Source: Cryoendolithus antarcticus
Taxonomy: Eukaryota; Ascomycota; Dothideomycetes; Cladosporiales; Cladosporiaceae
NCBI GenBank assembly: GCA_002077065.1
Contig: NAJO01000008.1
Span: 558,001 to 622,000, forward strand
Direction of reading: 5' to 3'
DNA: 64,000 nt
Shown: positions 41,441 through 51,345 of the stretch, piece after piece
Position numbering within the stretch: position 1 is the stretch's first letter
Layout of the letters: the number at the start of each line of letters is the position of its first letter
Position numbers and translations under genes: made by a program
Notes under the pieces: generated by a model
Told to the model about the DNA's origin: nothing
The model's input: only the letters and a program-made list of their open reading frames with translations
Database searches by the model: none

Positions 41441-43539
41441 ATGCGTGGACCAATGGTTGTTCCCCCGCCGATGGCGCATGCCGATGTCGAGGTCGTCGAC
41501 CACGAAATGGGCATCCGGCAGAACAAAGAAGCAATCTCCAGTGTGCATCGAATTAGCGGCGAGGACAGCTCTCTCGAGGGTCAGGACGGGCATCTCTCAC
41601 GGACCAAGTCTACTCAGGATGATGCTGCTGGCATGAGGCGCATGGGCAAAGAGCAGCAACTTGTGCGACAGTTCCGACTGCTCTCGATCACTTCGTTCGT
41701 CGCCATCGCCACAGCAGCTTGGGAGATCGGACTGTTCGTCATCACGCCTGGGCTGGTCGATGGTGGCAGGAGTGGGCTTGTGTGGAACACTATATGGTGA
41801 GTAACGACAGTGTGTGTTGCATCTCTTCCTTCGTGAAAGGCCTTCCCCGAGCGTGCATCAGATGCACCGCGGCAACACGACCTTCCCAGCGGAGTCTTCA
41901 AAGAGACATGTTGCAAAGGCGTGCATTCTCAAAGGTAAAGCGAAAGCTAGACGGCAATCATGGTGCACTCCAATCCAGCATAAGCACCCTCGGCATTTTC
42001 AAGAGACTCTCGACTTAGCCACGACACCAGCTAATCATTATCGCAGGAATTTCGTAGGCTTCGGGAAGTCTTTGATGTACTCTTCGGGGCCAGCGATGTA
42101 CTAATATCTCAATAGGGCCGATCTACCTCTCGATGGCTGAGATGGCATCCATGGCTCCGATCGCCGGCGCCCAGTACCACTGGGTCAGCGAGTTCGCACC
42201 CGAGGGCTCGCAGCGATTCCTCAGCTACGTAACTGGATGGACTTCATCGATTGCGTGGCAGGCTGGTAACGCCATGGGGATCTTCCTTGTCGGCTCTCTG
42301 ATCCAGACGATCATCCTTGTGAACGTGGAGGATTGTGAGTATCTTGCGCTTTGGCGACCGCAACGACGAGCAATGGCTAACACTTAGGTCTAGACGGCTT
42401 CCCCAATTGGCACGGGACACTACTCGCAATCCTGGCTATGTGCATAGCATTCTGTGGCGTAGTGTACGGCGCGAAGGCCCTGCCATATTGGCAGAATGCA
42501 GTCTTCGCAATCCACATCATCGCATACTTCGCCTACATTGTACCTGTCTGGGTATCCGCACCGGCCGCTACGCACGCTCAGGTCTGGACCGAGGGGTTCG
42601 AAAACAGTGGTGGGTGGTCAAGCATGGGTCTCACTGTCCTCGTCGGTCAGCTTGCCGGGATCAGCCAGCAAGTCGGTATCGACACCGCAGCGCACATGTC
42701 CGAAGAAGTCAAGGACGCAAGCCGTGCAATCCCGAAGGCAATGATCACCATCTATCTCGTCAACTTCTGTTTGATCTTTCCTGCTGTTCTAACAGTCATC
42801 TACCACTGCCCGGACCTTGAGGCTGCCCTCGGAGATAGCACAACGTACCCAGCTATCTATGTACTCCGACAGGCGATGTCTGTTCCCTGGATCACGGTCA
42901 TCTTGGTCGTGATCTGCCTCCTTAACGTCGCCTCAAACATCGTCTATCTGGCAGCTGTCACCCGCGACCTCTTCGCATTTGCCCGGGACAAGGGCTTGCC
43001 CTTCAGTAAGTGGATCTCGACCGTCAGCCCGAAGCGACACATTCCAGTCAACGCTTGTATCTTATCCTGCGGTATCGCAGTACTGCTATCTATGATCTAT
43101 ATTGGATCGATCACAGCTTTCTACGCTATCACTTCGCTGTCGACGCTCAGTCTCCTGCAATGCTACAGCCTAAGCATTGGCTGTGTGCTCTATCGACGCA
43201 TACGACACCCAGGCTCGCTACCGCCAAGCCATTTCTCGCTCGGTCGCTGGGGCATTCCAGTCAACGCCATGGCTGTCACTTATGGTAAGTCCATTTTCCA
43301 CGATCACTCTGAGACCGTACTGATACATTCGCGTAGCTCTCTGGGCCCTCTTCTGGTGTGCCTGGCCTCAGTACGTGCTCGATGCGACAACCTTTGGCGA
43401 GAGTATGAACTACGCATCCATCATCTTCGTCAGTGTCCTCATCTTCGCGATGGTCTACTTCGTTCTCAAGGCGCGGCACGAGTACTTCGGGCCTGTGACG
43501 GAAGTCGAGGGAAGGAAGGCGCACTTCCATGTGAAGTAA
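41441..43539 (+). CDS. APC-family amino acid/GABA-type permease, five exons with a 17-nt exon
   Basis: Plasma-membrane or vacuolar amino acid, GABA or choline transporter of the UGA4/BAT1/HNM1 group. Exons are 41441-41796, 42047-42063, 42116-42334, 42394-43284 and 43337-43539; the product is 561 residues with about 12 helices. Motifs include EIGLFVITPGL, the consensus SMAEMASMAPIAGAQYHWVSEFAP, ISQQVGIDTAAHMSEEV, and VTRDLFAFARDKGLPFS. Introns 1, 3 and 4 have GTGAGT, GTGAGT and GTAAGT donors. Intron 2 (42064-42115) starts GGAAGT instead of GTAAGT, yet keeps a perfect TACTAAT branch site and ATAG acceptor, and removing it restores the expected NFVGFG-PIYLSM. Intron 1 is 250 nt. If the GG donor fails, a stop follows 17 codons later and the gene is dead. 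The substrate is undetermined. Confidence 0.88.
42064..42115 (+). other. non-canonical GG-AG intron in the permease gene
   Basis: Directly visible: the intron begins GGAAGTC and ends TACTAATATCTCAATAG. Only excision from 42064 keeps the frame and restores conserved protein. No GT donor within the 70 nt between exons 2 and 3 gives a correct frame. Confidence 0.65.
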
Positions 43540-44142
43540 TGCGCAGAGCAGTTGTTCGTTCATAGAGGGCGAGAAGAATTAGACGATGGTACCTGTGAGT
43601 TTTCCGGCATCTGTCACAAGTCGTACAGAATGAATTCAAGCCACAAGCGACTTCACCATTGAATGTCTAATACTCGTCCCATTTCTCGTTGAGATTGCAG
43701 GGCTCTGTGCAGTGGGAACACTAGATATTAGTATGCGCAACGCAACGCGAAGATAGTCTGTTCCCGTACCACCTGTGAAGCAACGGCAGTAGGTACACCG
43801 TTCATCCGCTTCTACGCAGATGCGAGGAAATCCTGTGGGATTTTGCAGCTACATCTACTATGACCAGTCTCCATCACGGCGCAAGCTGAAGACGAGGCTG
43901 ACTCCGTTGCTGAAGCTCCCCAGGGCCGGCCTCTCACGCACGCAGTGGTAATGCGTTGCGACGCAGTAGCCACGCTGATCGTAGCACAGCTTAAGTCTGA
44001 GATCTCTGGAGACGATGAGATCTGTGGCGGAGCCAATGCATACTCAGCACAGCACAGTGATTGCGGCAGATGGTTTGCAGCGCATTGGAGTTTTGGACAT
44101 ACAGCGTGACACTTTTGGATTATTGCGCTTTTCGCATTTGCT
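43540..44142. other. convergent intergenic region, no gene seen
   Basis: About 600 bp between the permease stop and the stop of the Ser/Thr-rich gene. Nothing was recognised. Confidence 0.4.
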
Positions 44143-45114
44143 TCACTGCATGCCCACCCATCCCACGATTGCGACGAGCACCACAGTCAGACCCGCCAAG
44201 GCCGTTTGACTATACTCCACCCTCTTCTTCCCTCCACTGCTCCCAGGTACTGTGCTAGGGTACACCGCGGACTCAGTTGTTGGTAAAGTTGACGTGCTGC
44301 TGCTGACAGTCTCGGCGGTCGTCAGTTCTGGCTCAGCACTAGAGGACTCCTGCGGGGTGGCGATCGAGCTCGTGTCGCTCACCACCACCGAGGTTACTGA
44401 TGCCGAGTCACTCGGAAATGTAATACTGCCGGGAAGATCTGTCGGAGTTTGTGTATCCGGCACCGCTGCTGTGGAGGTAGCCTCGGAAGTGTTGGACAGC
44501 GAGTCCGGTGTTGTAGCTGAAGTGTTGCCTACTATGGCTGCTCCCTCATCTCCTCCACTCGTGTATTGCGGCGGCGCTGTTGCCGATGCACTGTCGCTAC
44601 CGGAAGAGGGTGGTGGTAATGTAGCAGCCGGTGCAACGTCGCCACTGCTCGTCGAGTTGACGTCTGCTGGCGCAGTCGAGTCTGATTCTGTTGCAGCCTG
44701 CGCTGCTTGGGCAGGAGTCTGGTTCGCCGATCCTGCATCCGCTGGCGATCCATCTGCTGCATCTGGTGCTGGTTGTGCGTCACCTGCATCCACACGTGCG
44801 TACGTGCTGGGTAGAGCGCTGGGAGAGACAGTACTCGAGCTTGCTGTTGCTTGATCCGAGCAGAAGTGGAGGTGGTAGTCTTCCAGACTACTTTGGTCGG
44901 CTTCGTTACACGCTGTAGGCACTGTGTTCGAAAGGCTCTGGACCATGTTGGTGCTGTTGCAGATGTACGCCTTGTCTGCGGCGGAGCATCCTGCTGCCTG
45001 AATGGCGGTGGACACCGCAGACTCAGCGCATGCTGGAAGGCTGGTTAGGCTCTGAGCAACGGTGATGCCGATCAGAAGCAGCGTGATTGCCGTGTAGGTA
45101 TGGATGTTCGGAAA
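44143..45114 (-). pseudogene. CFEM-like Ser/Thr-rich GPI-anchored protein lacking a start codon
   Basis: The frame runs from just after a TAA at 45115 to a stop at 44143. It encodes a hydrophobic leader (AITLLLIGITVAQ), then a Cys-containing domain resembling CFEM (LPAC, GCSAADKAYIC, TACNEAD, final Cys in HFC), a long Ser/Thr/Ala/Pro region, and a hydrophobic C terminus (LAGLTVVLVAIVGWVG) after a small-residue GPI-type site. Three of the eight CFEM Cys positions are replaced (Ala, Tyr and another residue). The frame has no ATG before the leader: codons after the TAA are TTT, CCG, AAC, ATC. No AG acceptor lies between the TAA and the leader, so an upstream exon cannot supply the start. It is either a lost-start pseudogene or uses a non-AUG codon (ACG and CTG are available). 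Confidence 0.55.
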
Positions 45115-45271
45115 TTAGTAATGCCAGAGTTCAGATACTGCGGAGATGGGTCAAAGCTTCGGGGTAATTTGTCCATTGCAGCTGCTAAAAAAAGTAGGGT
45201 AGGTACCGCCCCACTCCAAAACTGCAGCCCATGTTCATCACCACGAAAAGCTCAACACCTCCTGTCACAGC

Positions 45272-45889
45272 CTAAGAGGCTGTAACATCCTGAGCACCGC
45301 TCATCGGCGCACCGCGGTTGTCGGCTCCTGGACCACCCGATCCACCCTCGTCGTCGTCTCCATCCTCCGGCTCACCCTTGACCTTCTTCTCCTTGTCGTC
45401 GCAGGAGGCCTTACCCTTCTGACGCTTCTTCGGCTGTCCGTCCTCGACTGTCTCCTCGTCGTCGCTAGAAGGGGAAGGACTCTTGCTGCGCTTGAGATTG
45501 TTCTTAACTCTCGCGCCCTGGAGGAGGGACTTGCGCTGAGAGTTGTAGTGGGACCTGTGCTGAGAATTAGTATGCCTTCTGGAGCTATATGACTTCTGGA
45601 GCACATACTTGACCGAGATGGCGGAACGCCCGACCGGGTTTGGGATGCCTTGACGCACCTGATCGGCGAACAGCCCGATCAGAGCTTCGTTGACACGACG
45701 ACGAATGCGGTCCCACTCGGGACCTGAGAAGTGCTGATTCTGCAGGAGGCGCGCGATCGCACGGAACAGATCGCGCAGAGCAGCAGCTGTGTCTTCGCTG
45801 GCGGGACGATTGAGGACCAACTCGATCATGGCGGCGATCTGAGCGGCTTGCTCGTCACGCGAGAAGATCTTGCGGATGCCGCGAACCAT
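45272..45889 (-). CDS. orphan small nuclear-type protein with acidic/basic tail
   Basis: Not recognised. The start at 45889 sits in a CACCATGG context after a pyrimidine-rich leader (the frame extends to another ATG at 46009). An internal 54-nt intron (45555-45608) has a GTATGT donor, an ACTAAT branch site and a CACAG acceptor; it is a multiple of three, so both forms stay in frame, 205 residues unspliced and 187 spliced. The first 85 residues are helical (DEQAAQIAAMIELVL, RDLFRAIARLLQ, RRRVNEALIGLFADQV). The rest is disordered with a PKKRQKGK nuclear-localisation-like cluster, Ser-Pro runs and an acidic Asp/Glu/Gly tail. It is divergent from the GIY-YIG-like gene. No enzymatic motif is visible. 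Confidence 0.6.
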   Translation of the reverse strand: MVRGIRKIFSRDEQAAQIAAMIELVLNRPASEDTAAALRDLFRAIARLLQNQHFSGPEWDRIRRRVNEALIGLFADQVRQGIPNPVGRSAISVKYVLQKSYSSRRHTNSQHRSHYNSQRKSLLQGARVKNNLKRSKSPSPSSDDEETVEDGQPKKRQKGKASCDDKEKKVKGEPEDGDDDEGGSGGPGADNRGAPMSGAQDVTAS

Positions 45890-46591
45890 GGTGAGGATGC
45901 TTGGAGCTTCTGATGGTGTGTTGGAATTGAATTTGTATGTGGTGTTGAGGAGGGGCAATGCTTCTGGTAGTGTTGGAAAGGTATGGTAGAAGGGAAGAAT
46001 GAGAAGCATGAGAGCTCCTTAAGTATACAGAGGAGGAGGAATGGGTGCGCCACTAGCGCCGTCTGGACTCCACCCTGCCATCACTTACCCCCTCCCCATC
46101 ATTCCACCCCCAAATTTGCTAGGCAAAAGCTCCTCTGGACTTCACTTCAGACTGGGAAAACGGCGAAAAACCCTGTTTCTGACCTCACTTACAGCGTCAC
46201 GTGCAAGTGGCTTGGCATCACTTTAGTATAGGAGATCGTTGCTCAGAACGGGGTTCTCACTCACTTGACGGGTCTAATTTGCTAGGGAAATCCTCACTGC
46301 CAGGCAAACTTTACGTGTAGAACCGGGTATCTTACATCACTTGAGACAAGCACATGCAAGAAGATCGCATTACTTAGCTGTCTTGTGCCTTGCGAAAACC
46401 TGCTACAGACTCTATCTGACATTACCACCCGCCTCATGTACTTTTCGGTCGCTGTAGCGGACGTTCGCCAAGAACGCAGTCCCGAAGTTCCGAATATGGA
46501 ACGCGTCGACAGACTGCGACTGCCATCGCAGGAGCGCGATAGCTCCGGCTTGCCATAAGGGGTAGTAACTCGCCCCAGGCAGCAGGTGCAC
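45890..46591. promoter_or_regulatory. divergent intergenic region with an 11-bp direct repeat
   Basis: 702 bp between the divergent starts of the orphan gene and the GIY-YIG-like gene. AATTTGCTAGG occurs at 46113-46123 and again at 46276-46286, both followed within ten bases by TCCTC. It could be a shared regulatory element; no known factor is claimed. Confidence 0.4.
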
Positions 46592-48768
46592 CATGGCTTC
46601 TAGTGCTGAACTCGTCTGGTCTTCTCCTTTCGATGGGACGACACCAGTTCAGTACACCAGAAGGCATGGCGATTCCCACACAGCCCACGACAAGTCGACT
46701 ACCTCGCCCTTCAAAAGCTTCAGCCATCTCGAGGCTTTCCGCAACTGACTTTGACGAGGATGACACCGACTTCTTAGCCTCCATCGGCGTTCCAGTCTAG
46801 AAGACTGAACATCAGAATGGAGTCGAGAAGCTTAAGCGCTCTCAGCATGCTACTCTCGAGGGAGCTACTGATTCAAGCGAGGAGGCTTACGTCTTTCCGG
46901 ATGGTATCGAGTCGAGCGATATCGAAAGCCTCGAAGATGTTACGAGCGGCAACGAAGCTTCTGAGTGTGACTCGTACGATCTTACCGACGACGATGAGGC
47001 CGACTATGTTGCTTCTTCCTCCAAGTCTGCCCTCAAGAAGGTCAAGAAACTCTCCAAGACTGCCCCCGAGAAGGTCAAGACCTCCTCCAAGACCGCTTAC
47101 AAGACATCCTCCAAGACCGTCAAGCGTAAGCTCAGGAGCTCACGCCCTTCCGCTGGCGTGAAAACCAAGAACGGCAAGCGCCTGATCTTCAAGAGACAAG
47201 GCAAGACAGGTGCGAAGAAGCTGTCGGTGTCGACCGAGGCGTGGCGTGTGGCTCATACGCCCTGGCTGACACCCAAGACCGACTGCGACTATGAGCCCAT
47301 CTCTCTCGATATTCATGATCCGAAAGCCTTCAGGATCATCAACGCTCCTCGGTCACCGTCTGCTCTGACGGCGACGAACCCGGGCATCAAGCAATCGGTC
47401 GCGGACACTGGGCCTGAGGCCCTAATCCTGAAGCGCGGACGCTTCTTCATAGGATGCCGGAAGATCTTAGAGTGCTACAACGCTGGTGGAGACGAGCACG
47501 TTGGTGTCACCCGCCAGATCGATGTAGAGAAGACCTTGGACTTCTTGAAGCGTCGTATGGATCCGCGGATGATATACTTTCTCGGGTCAAAGACCTTCTG
47601 CGTGGAAGACTTTGAGGAGCTGGAGAGCTTCTCTGTTGAAGATCTAGAGGGATGGGGGAATTATCTTGGGTATATTGTGTGGCCGTCGGGAGAGATTGAG
47701 AGCTACGTGGGAAGTTCAGTCGCTTCTAAAGGCATGGGAACGCGTCTCCTCCTGGACTACGAGACTGGTTTGCAACATGCCAATGCTGGAGTCTTCCATC
47801 CTGTTGTGGCGACCAAATGTTTCGCACAATACGCTGCCCTTGCCTTGCGAGGAGGTGCACGCCTCTTGATGCGGCCACTTATCACATATGCTATGCCGGC
47901 AGATGGCGAATCGAGCGACCTGGTGGACACGGCCAACCGCGATCAGACTCACATCCTGGAGTCGATGTTCATCACTTACTGTCAGACTATGAGGGTCTCG
48001 ACGAACGAGGAGCTCATGAGCCTCCCGAATGCAGCCAAACCGATCTCCAGGGCGCAGCTTAGCAAGCACTGCAGAAGCCTTGCACCTCCTGGTGGCCGCG
48101 ATGTGTCCGACCAGAAAGGCAGGAATGGTATGCTTCCCATAGTACTCAACCCGCACGTCCCCCGGGAGCAGACCGATCATTTCAAGGACGCCCTCGAGTC
48201 GCAAGGAGCTATATGCCCCCTGTGTACCGAACCAATCGACCTGGAGAACGACAAGTATACTCAAATGAACGGATGTAGAGCGGCTGACGTCCTGGACGAC
48301 CATCAGATCTTTCATTTCAGCTGCAAAAGGTTCCTAGACCACTACATGGAGAACACTGACGACACTCCAAGAGATCTGAGGCTTCTCCCCAGTCCAGAGG
48401 AGGTTCTGGCTACAGTGAGGGCTAGGATGATAGAGCTCAAGGATCAGAGGGCTGCCGCGGCGGATAAGAAGCTATGTCCCACCTGCGGCGAAGCAATGGG
48501 AACGGGAAACACTTCTGGCCGGACTGCAGGAGTGGAGAGGATCCCATGCTTGGAGAAGCTCAAATACTTCTGTATGACTTGCACGGGGAGGCTTAGGGAA
48601 GTCCTTACAGGCCGCATGAAGGCTGGAGGGCAGGGCGCGAAGCGTAGGGAGCGTGTGCAGGAGGCGGATTGCTCCTTGGAGGAATTCAAGGTGTTGCTCA
48701 ACACCGATTTCAGAGGCTCTGGTAAGGGTAAACAGTATGCGAAGGGGAGGTCTATGGCTTCTAAGTAG
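46592..48768 (+). pseudogene. GIY-YIG-like protein with zinc clusters, 5' end disrupted or unresolved
   Basis: The main frame is open from 46801 to 48768 (655 codons) but has no ATG before residue ~250. An ATG in an ideal CACCATGG context at 46592 opens a different frame that stops at about 46748; the main frame continues upstream past an in-frame TAG at 46798-46800. No strong donor exists to join them, so either a weak intron (155 nt, GTTCAG...CTAG) or decay explains it. The protein has a Lys/Ser-repeat N-terminal tail, then a GIY-YIG-like core: GYI at 47668-47676, YVGSS from 47704, Arg at 47743 and Glu at 47959, in the family's order. Downstream are CPLC...HFSC and CPTC...FCMTC clusters, the first near an Asp-Asp-His as in HNH domains. 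Possible nuclease; function unproven. Confidence 0.5.
47010..47150 (+). repeat. Lys/Ser/Thr imperfect repeats
   Basis: Encodes repeated units of the form SSKT-x-KK or SKTxxKVK in the N-terminal tail of the GIY-YIG-like protein, a DNA-binding-like basic low-complexity segment. Confidence 0.6.
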
Positions 48769-49870
48769 GGCGAAGGTTGCGTCGAAGGGATGCTCGACAC
48801 GGTCATCGAGCTTGAGGGCGGGTCTGACGCATACTGCCCGTAGCTAGCTCTAGCGACCTGATATGCAAAAATAAGATTGAGACTCGTCGTGTAATTTCTA
48901 AGGGCGACCGAACTCTTCTCCAGACACATGTTTTGCATGGTGTCATAAGCTGCAGCCACGCACGCCTCATCTGCTGAACACCTCGCAATGCAAGCCTCTT
49001 CGTTTGTGACGCCCCCAACGCTGACGAGACTGCCTGCTGTGATGTCCGGCCCACAGACGATCACATATGACGAGTTTGAGGCGATGCAAGCCCCCGGAGG
49101 AGTGTAGATAGTGCCGTTGGAAGCAGGACACGCGATGTCGGAAGGAGTGGCGGTAGCACATGCGCTGGACGTGCTTGAAGTGACCCCGTACGTGAATGGG
49201 CCATTGGAGTTCAGCGTTCTTGACGCGCTCAGGTATCCAGCTGGAGTATTGTTGCTGGACGTGCTTGAAGCACTTCCGTATGGAGGTGACGCGTTATTTG
49301 CCGTCGACGTTGTACCTTGTGCGGATGAGGGACTGCTAGCTGCCCCATTTGGTGGAATCCGGACCGATGCAGAGCTACTGATCACAGCTGTGGTTGGAGT
49401 CGTTGCGGCATTCGAGGTTGAGGCACGGGTATTTGACGAAGAGCTGCCGCTGAGCACCGTACCGGTCGCGATCCCACCAGACGACGCAGTAGGAGTCGAT
49501 GTGCTTGAAGCACTAGCTGAACCCTGTGCGGATCCTAGATTGGACGACGACACAGTCTGAGCAGAGTTGACTGTTGCGGTAGACATAGGCGGTGTGCCCG
49601 AGGCTTGCAAAGTCGGACTTTTGGTCGTTGGGCTACTGCTGAATGTGAACGGCGAGGTTGTGCCGTTGGTCGCGATCCACCCGTATGTAGGGAAGACGGT
49701 TGTGGTCGCACACGTACGATGTACAGTGACAGTAACGACAGGAGAAGCACCTGCTATCCATAGTCAGCCAGAGGCGTGCTGAAGCACTCACTGTACTTAC
49801 TTGCTGACTGTGCCAACGCGTAATTGATGCCCACGCAGCAGACCGCCACTACCACACGCGTTCTGAGCAT
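48444..49870 (-). CDS. secreted Ser/Thr-rich protein with C-terminal PAN/apple-like domain
   Basis: Exon 1 (49801-49870) encodes a signal peptide (VVVAVCCVGINYALAQS). The 50-nt intron 49751-49800 has a GTAAGT donor and a GATAGCAG acceptor. Exon 2 begins with a VVTVTVHRTC segment found in many fungal surface proteins, then a long Ser/Thr/Asn/Ala mucin-like region, then a Cys-rich module (about 48850-49150) with IACPASNGTIYTPPG, YVIVCGPDI, EEACIARCSADEACVAAAYD and a CLEK, the pattern of PAN-like domains in fungi. After that module the frame stays open for about 400 nt and overlaps the opposite-strand GIY-YIG-like gene; this tail is probably not translated or is replaced by a short exon, so the true stop is uncertain. 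It is likely a cell-wall or extracellular-matrix glycoprotein. Confidence 0.6.
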
Positions 49871-51345
49871 CTTCACGATACCATTACTGGTGATTGCCTA
49901 GAACATGAGTCGTCGGCCTGAGGTTGGGTCGTAATTCTGGGTGAACTGTGGTAACCATGCAAAGGATTATCTCGTTCAGGTCTGCTGTGCTCAAACAGTT
50001 CGTCGCTGTCAATATGGGGATGCGCGCTCTGCATTCTTGGTGGTTGCTTACATTGCGAGGAACGCGATCCGTGAACTTTCCCCGAGGAATGTGTGCCATG
50101 ATCTGACACTTGAAGCTGGTGAAAGTCTCCGACGCCTATCATTTGTTCAAAGTCACGATGCGAAGACAGAGCAGCGCATTTGTGAGGTAAAGGTACGCGA
50201 CACCGCTGGCATGGGTCCTCCAGCGCCGGAAAGCTTGCTCCTTTAGCGAGGATACGGTGCATTGTGGCGATCGACAAGATCCGTCGAAGGATGGTGAACG
50301 GTACCTGGAGACAAAATCGTCCTCTGCGAAGCGTGCCTGCCACCGGCAGCGATTGTAGACTAACGTCAGGTTCTGGAAGCCCAGCAACGAGAGAGGAAAA
50401 GAGAGATCATCAAGCTCGACCATGCACTCTACCTCGTATTGTCCGAAGGGTTCGAACGGGCTGGAGCTGCTATCACCCACACCGAAGTGCTTGATCGAGC
50501 GCTGCCAGCGAAGGAGAGTGAATCGCTGGAACGGCCTGAAAAGGCAGCACTATGTGGATCTCGCCAGTACATCAGTCTATCATTTGTCGTCACAGCAGAG
50601 GGTAGAGCTGCTTTGGCAAGGCGATTTCCGCCGCGGAGAGGCTCTTTGGATGTATCGAAGTGCGGCCAATCATCACACTGTTAAGACTGCCAGTCGGTCA
50701 GGCGAGATCTCTTGGGCTCGTCCGCCAGATGGCCACCATGGTGCTTGAAGAGTCGCGACGCTGCAGCAGCCGCTCGACTGACCGCCGTACAGTCAGAGAT
50801 TCCGAGCTACGGTGAGGCATCATGGAGTATGCTGCATCAATGGCGAACCTAACGCAAAGTGATGGGGTGAACGTGCCCTGGCGCGTCGCACGTGGAGCGC
50901 ATGTTGGCGACGAGATATGTAGGGCGTCTGCCAGTGGCCGAAGAGGGCGTAAGCGTGGGCAGCATCGCACGGTAGAGTGACATATGGATGATACGTTAGA
51001 TATGGAAACCTTCATCGTGACAGACCTCGCACGACTTCGCCTACCTCGATAGATGTAGGGATTGGCAAGCGAAGAACCATTGTTGTACAACACTTGGACG
51101 CGTCGTGGCCAATATCCTCGGATCAGATAAGGCCAACTTCCGTGCTGACTCGTGGCTCGCGTACGTGACGACGCCGAGGGTTGGTAAGGAGCAGGAGAAG
51201 GAGATCACCATTCACTTACATCACGTGTACTGGGCGCTCCTTCCCCTGCGAGATATTTGTTCGCGGCGTGGTAATCGAACCCAAGTAGCGACACATTCCA
51301 ATATGCACCGATAGCACTGCGAGGTCCTGACTGCGAGCCGGCATC
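49871..51345. other. 1.5-kb gene-poor stretch, divergent promoters
   Basis: Between the divergent starts of the PAN-like and M28 genes. Short frames on both strands (up to 156 codons) have no recognisable product and conflict with one another. Nothing else was seen. Confidence 0.45.
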
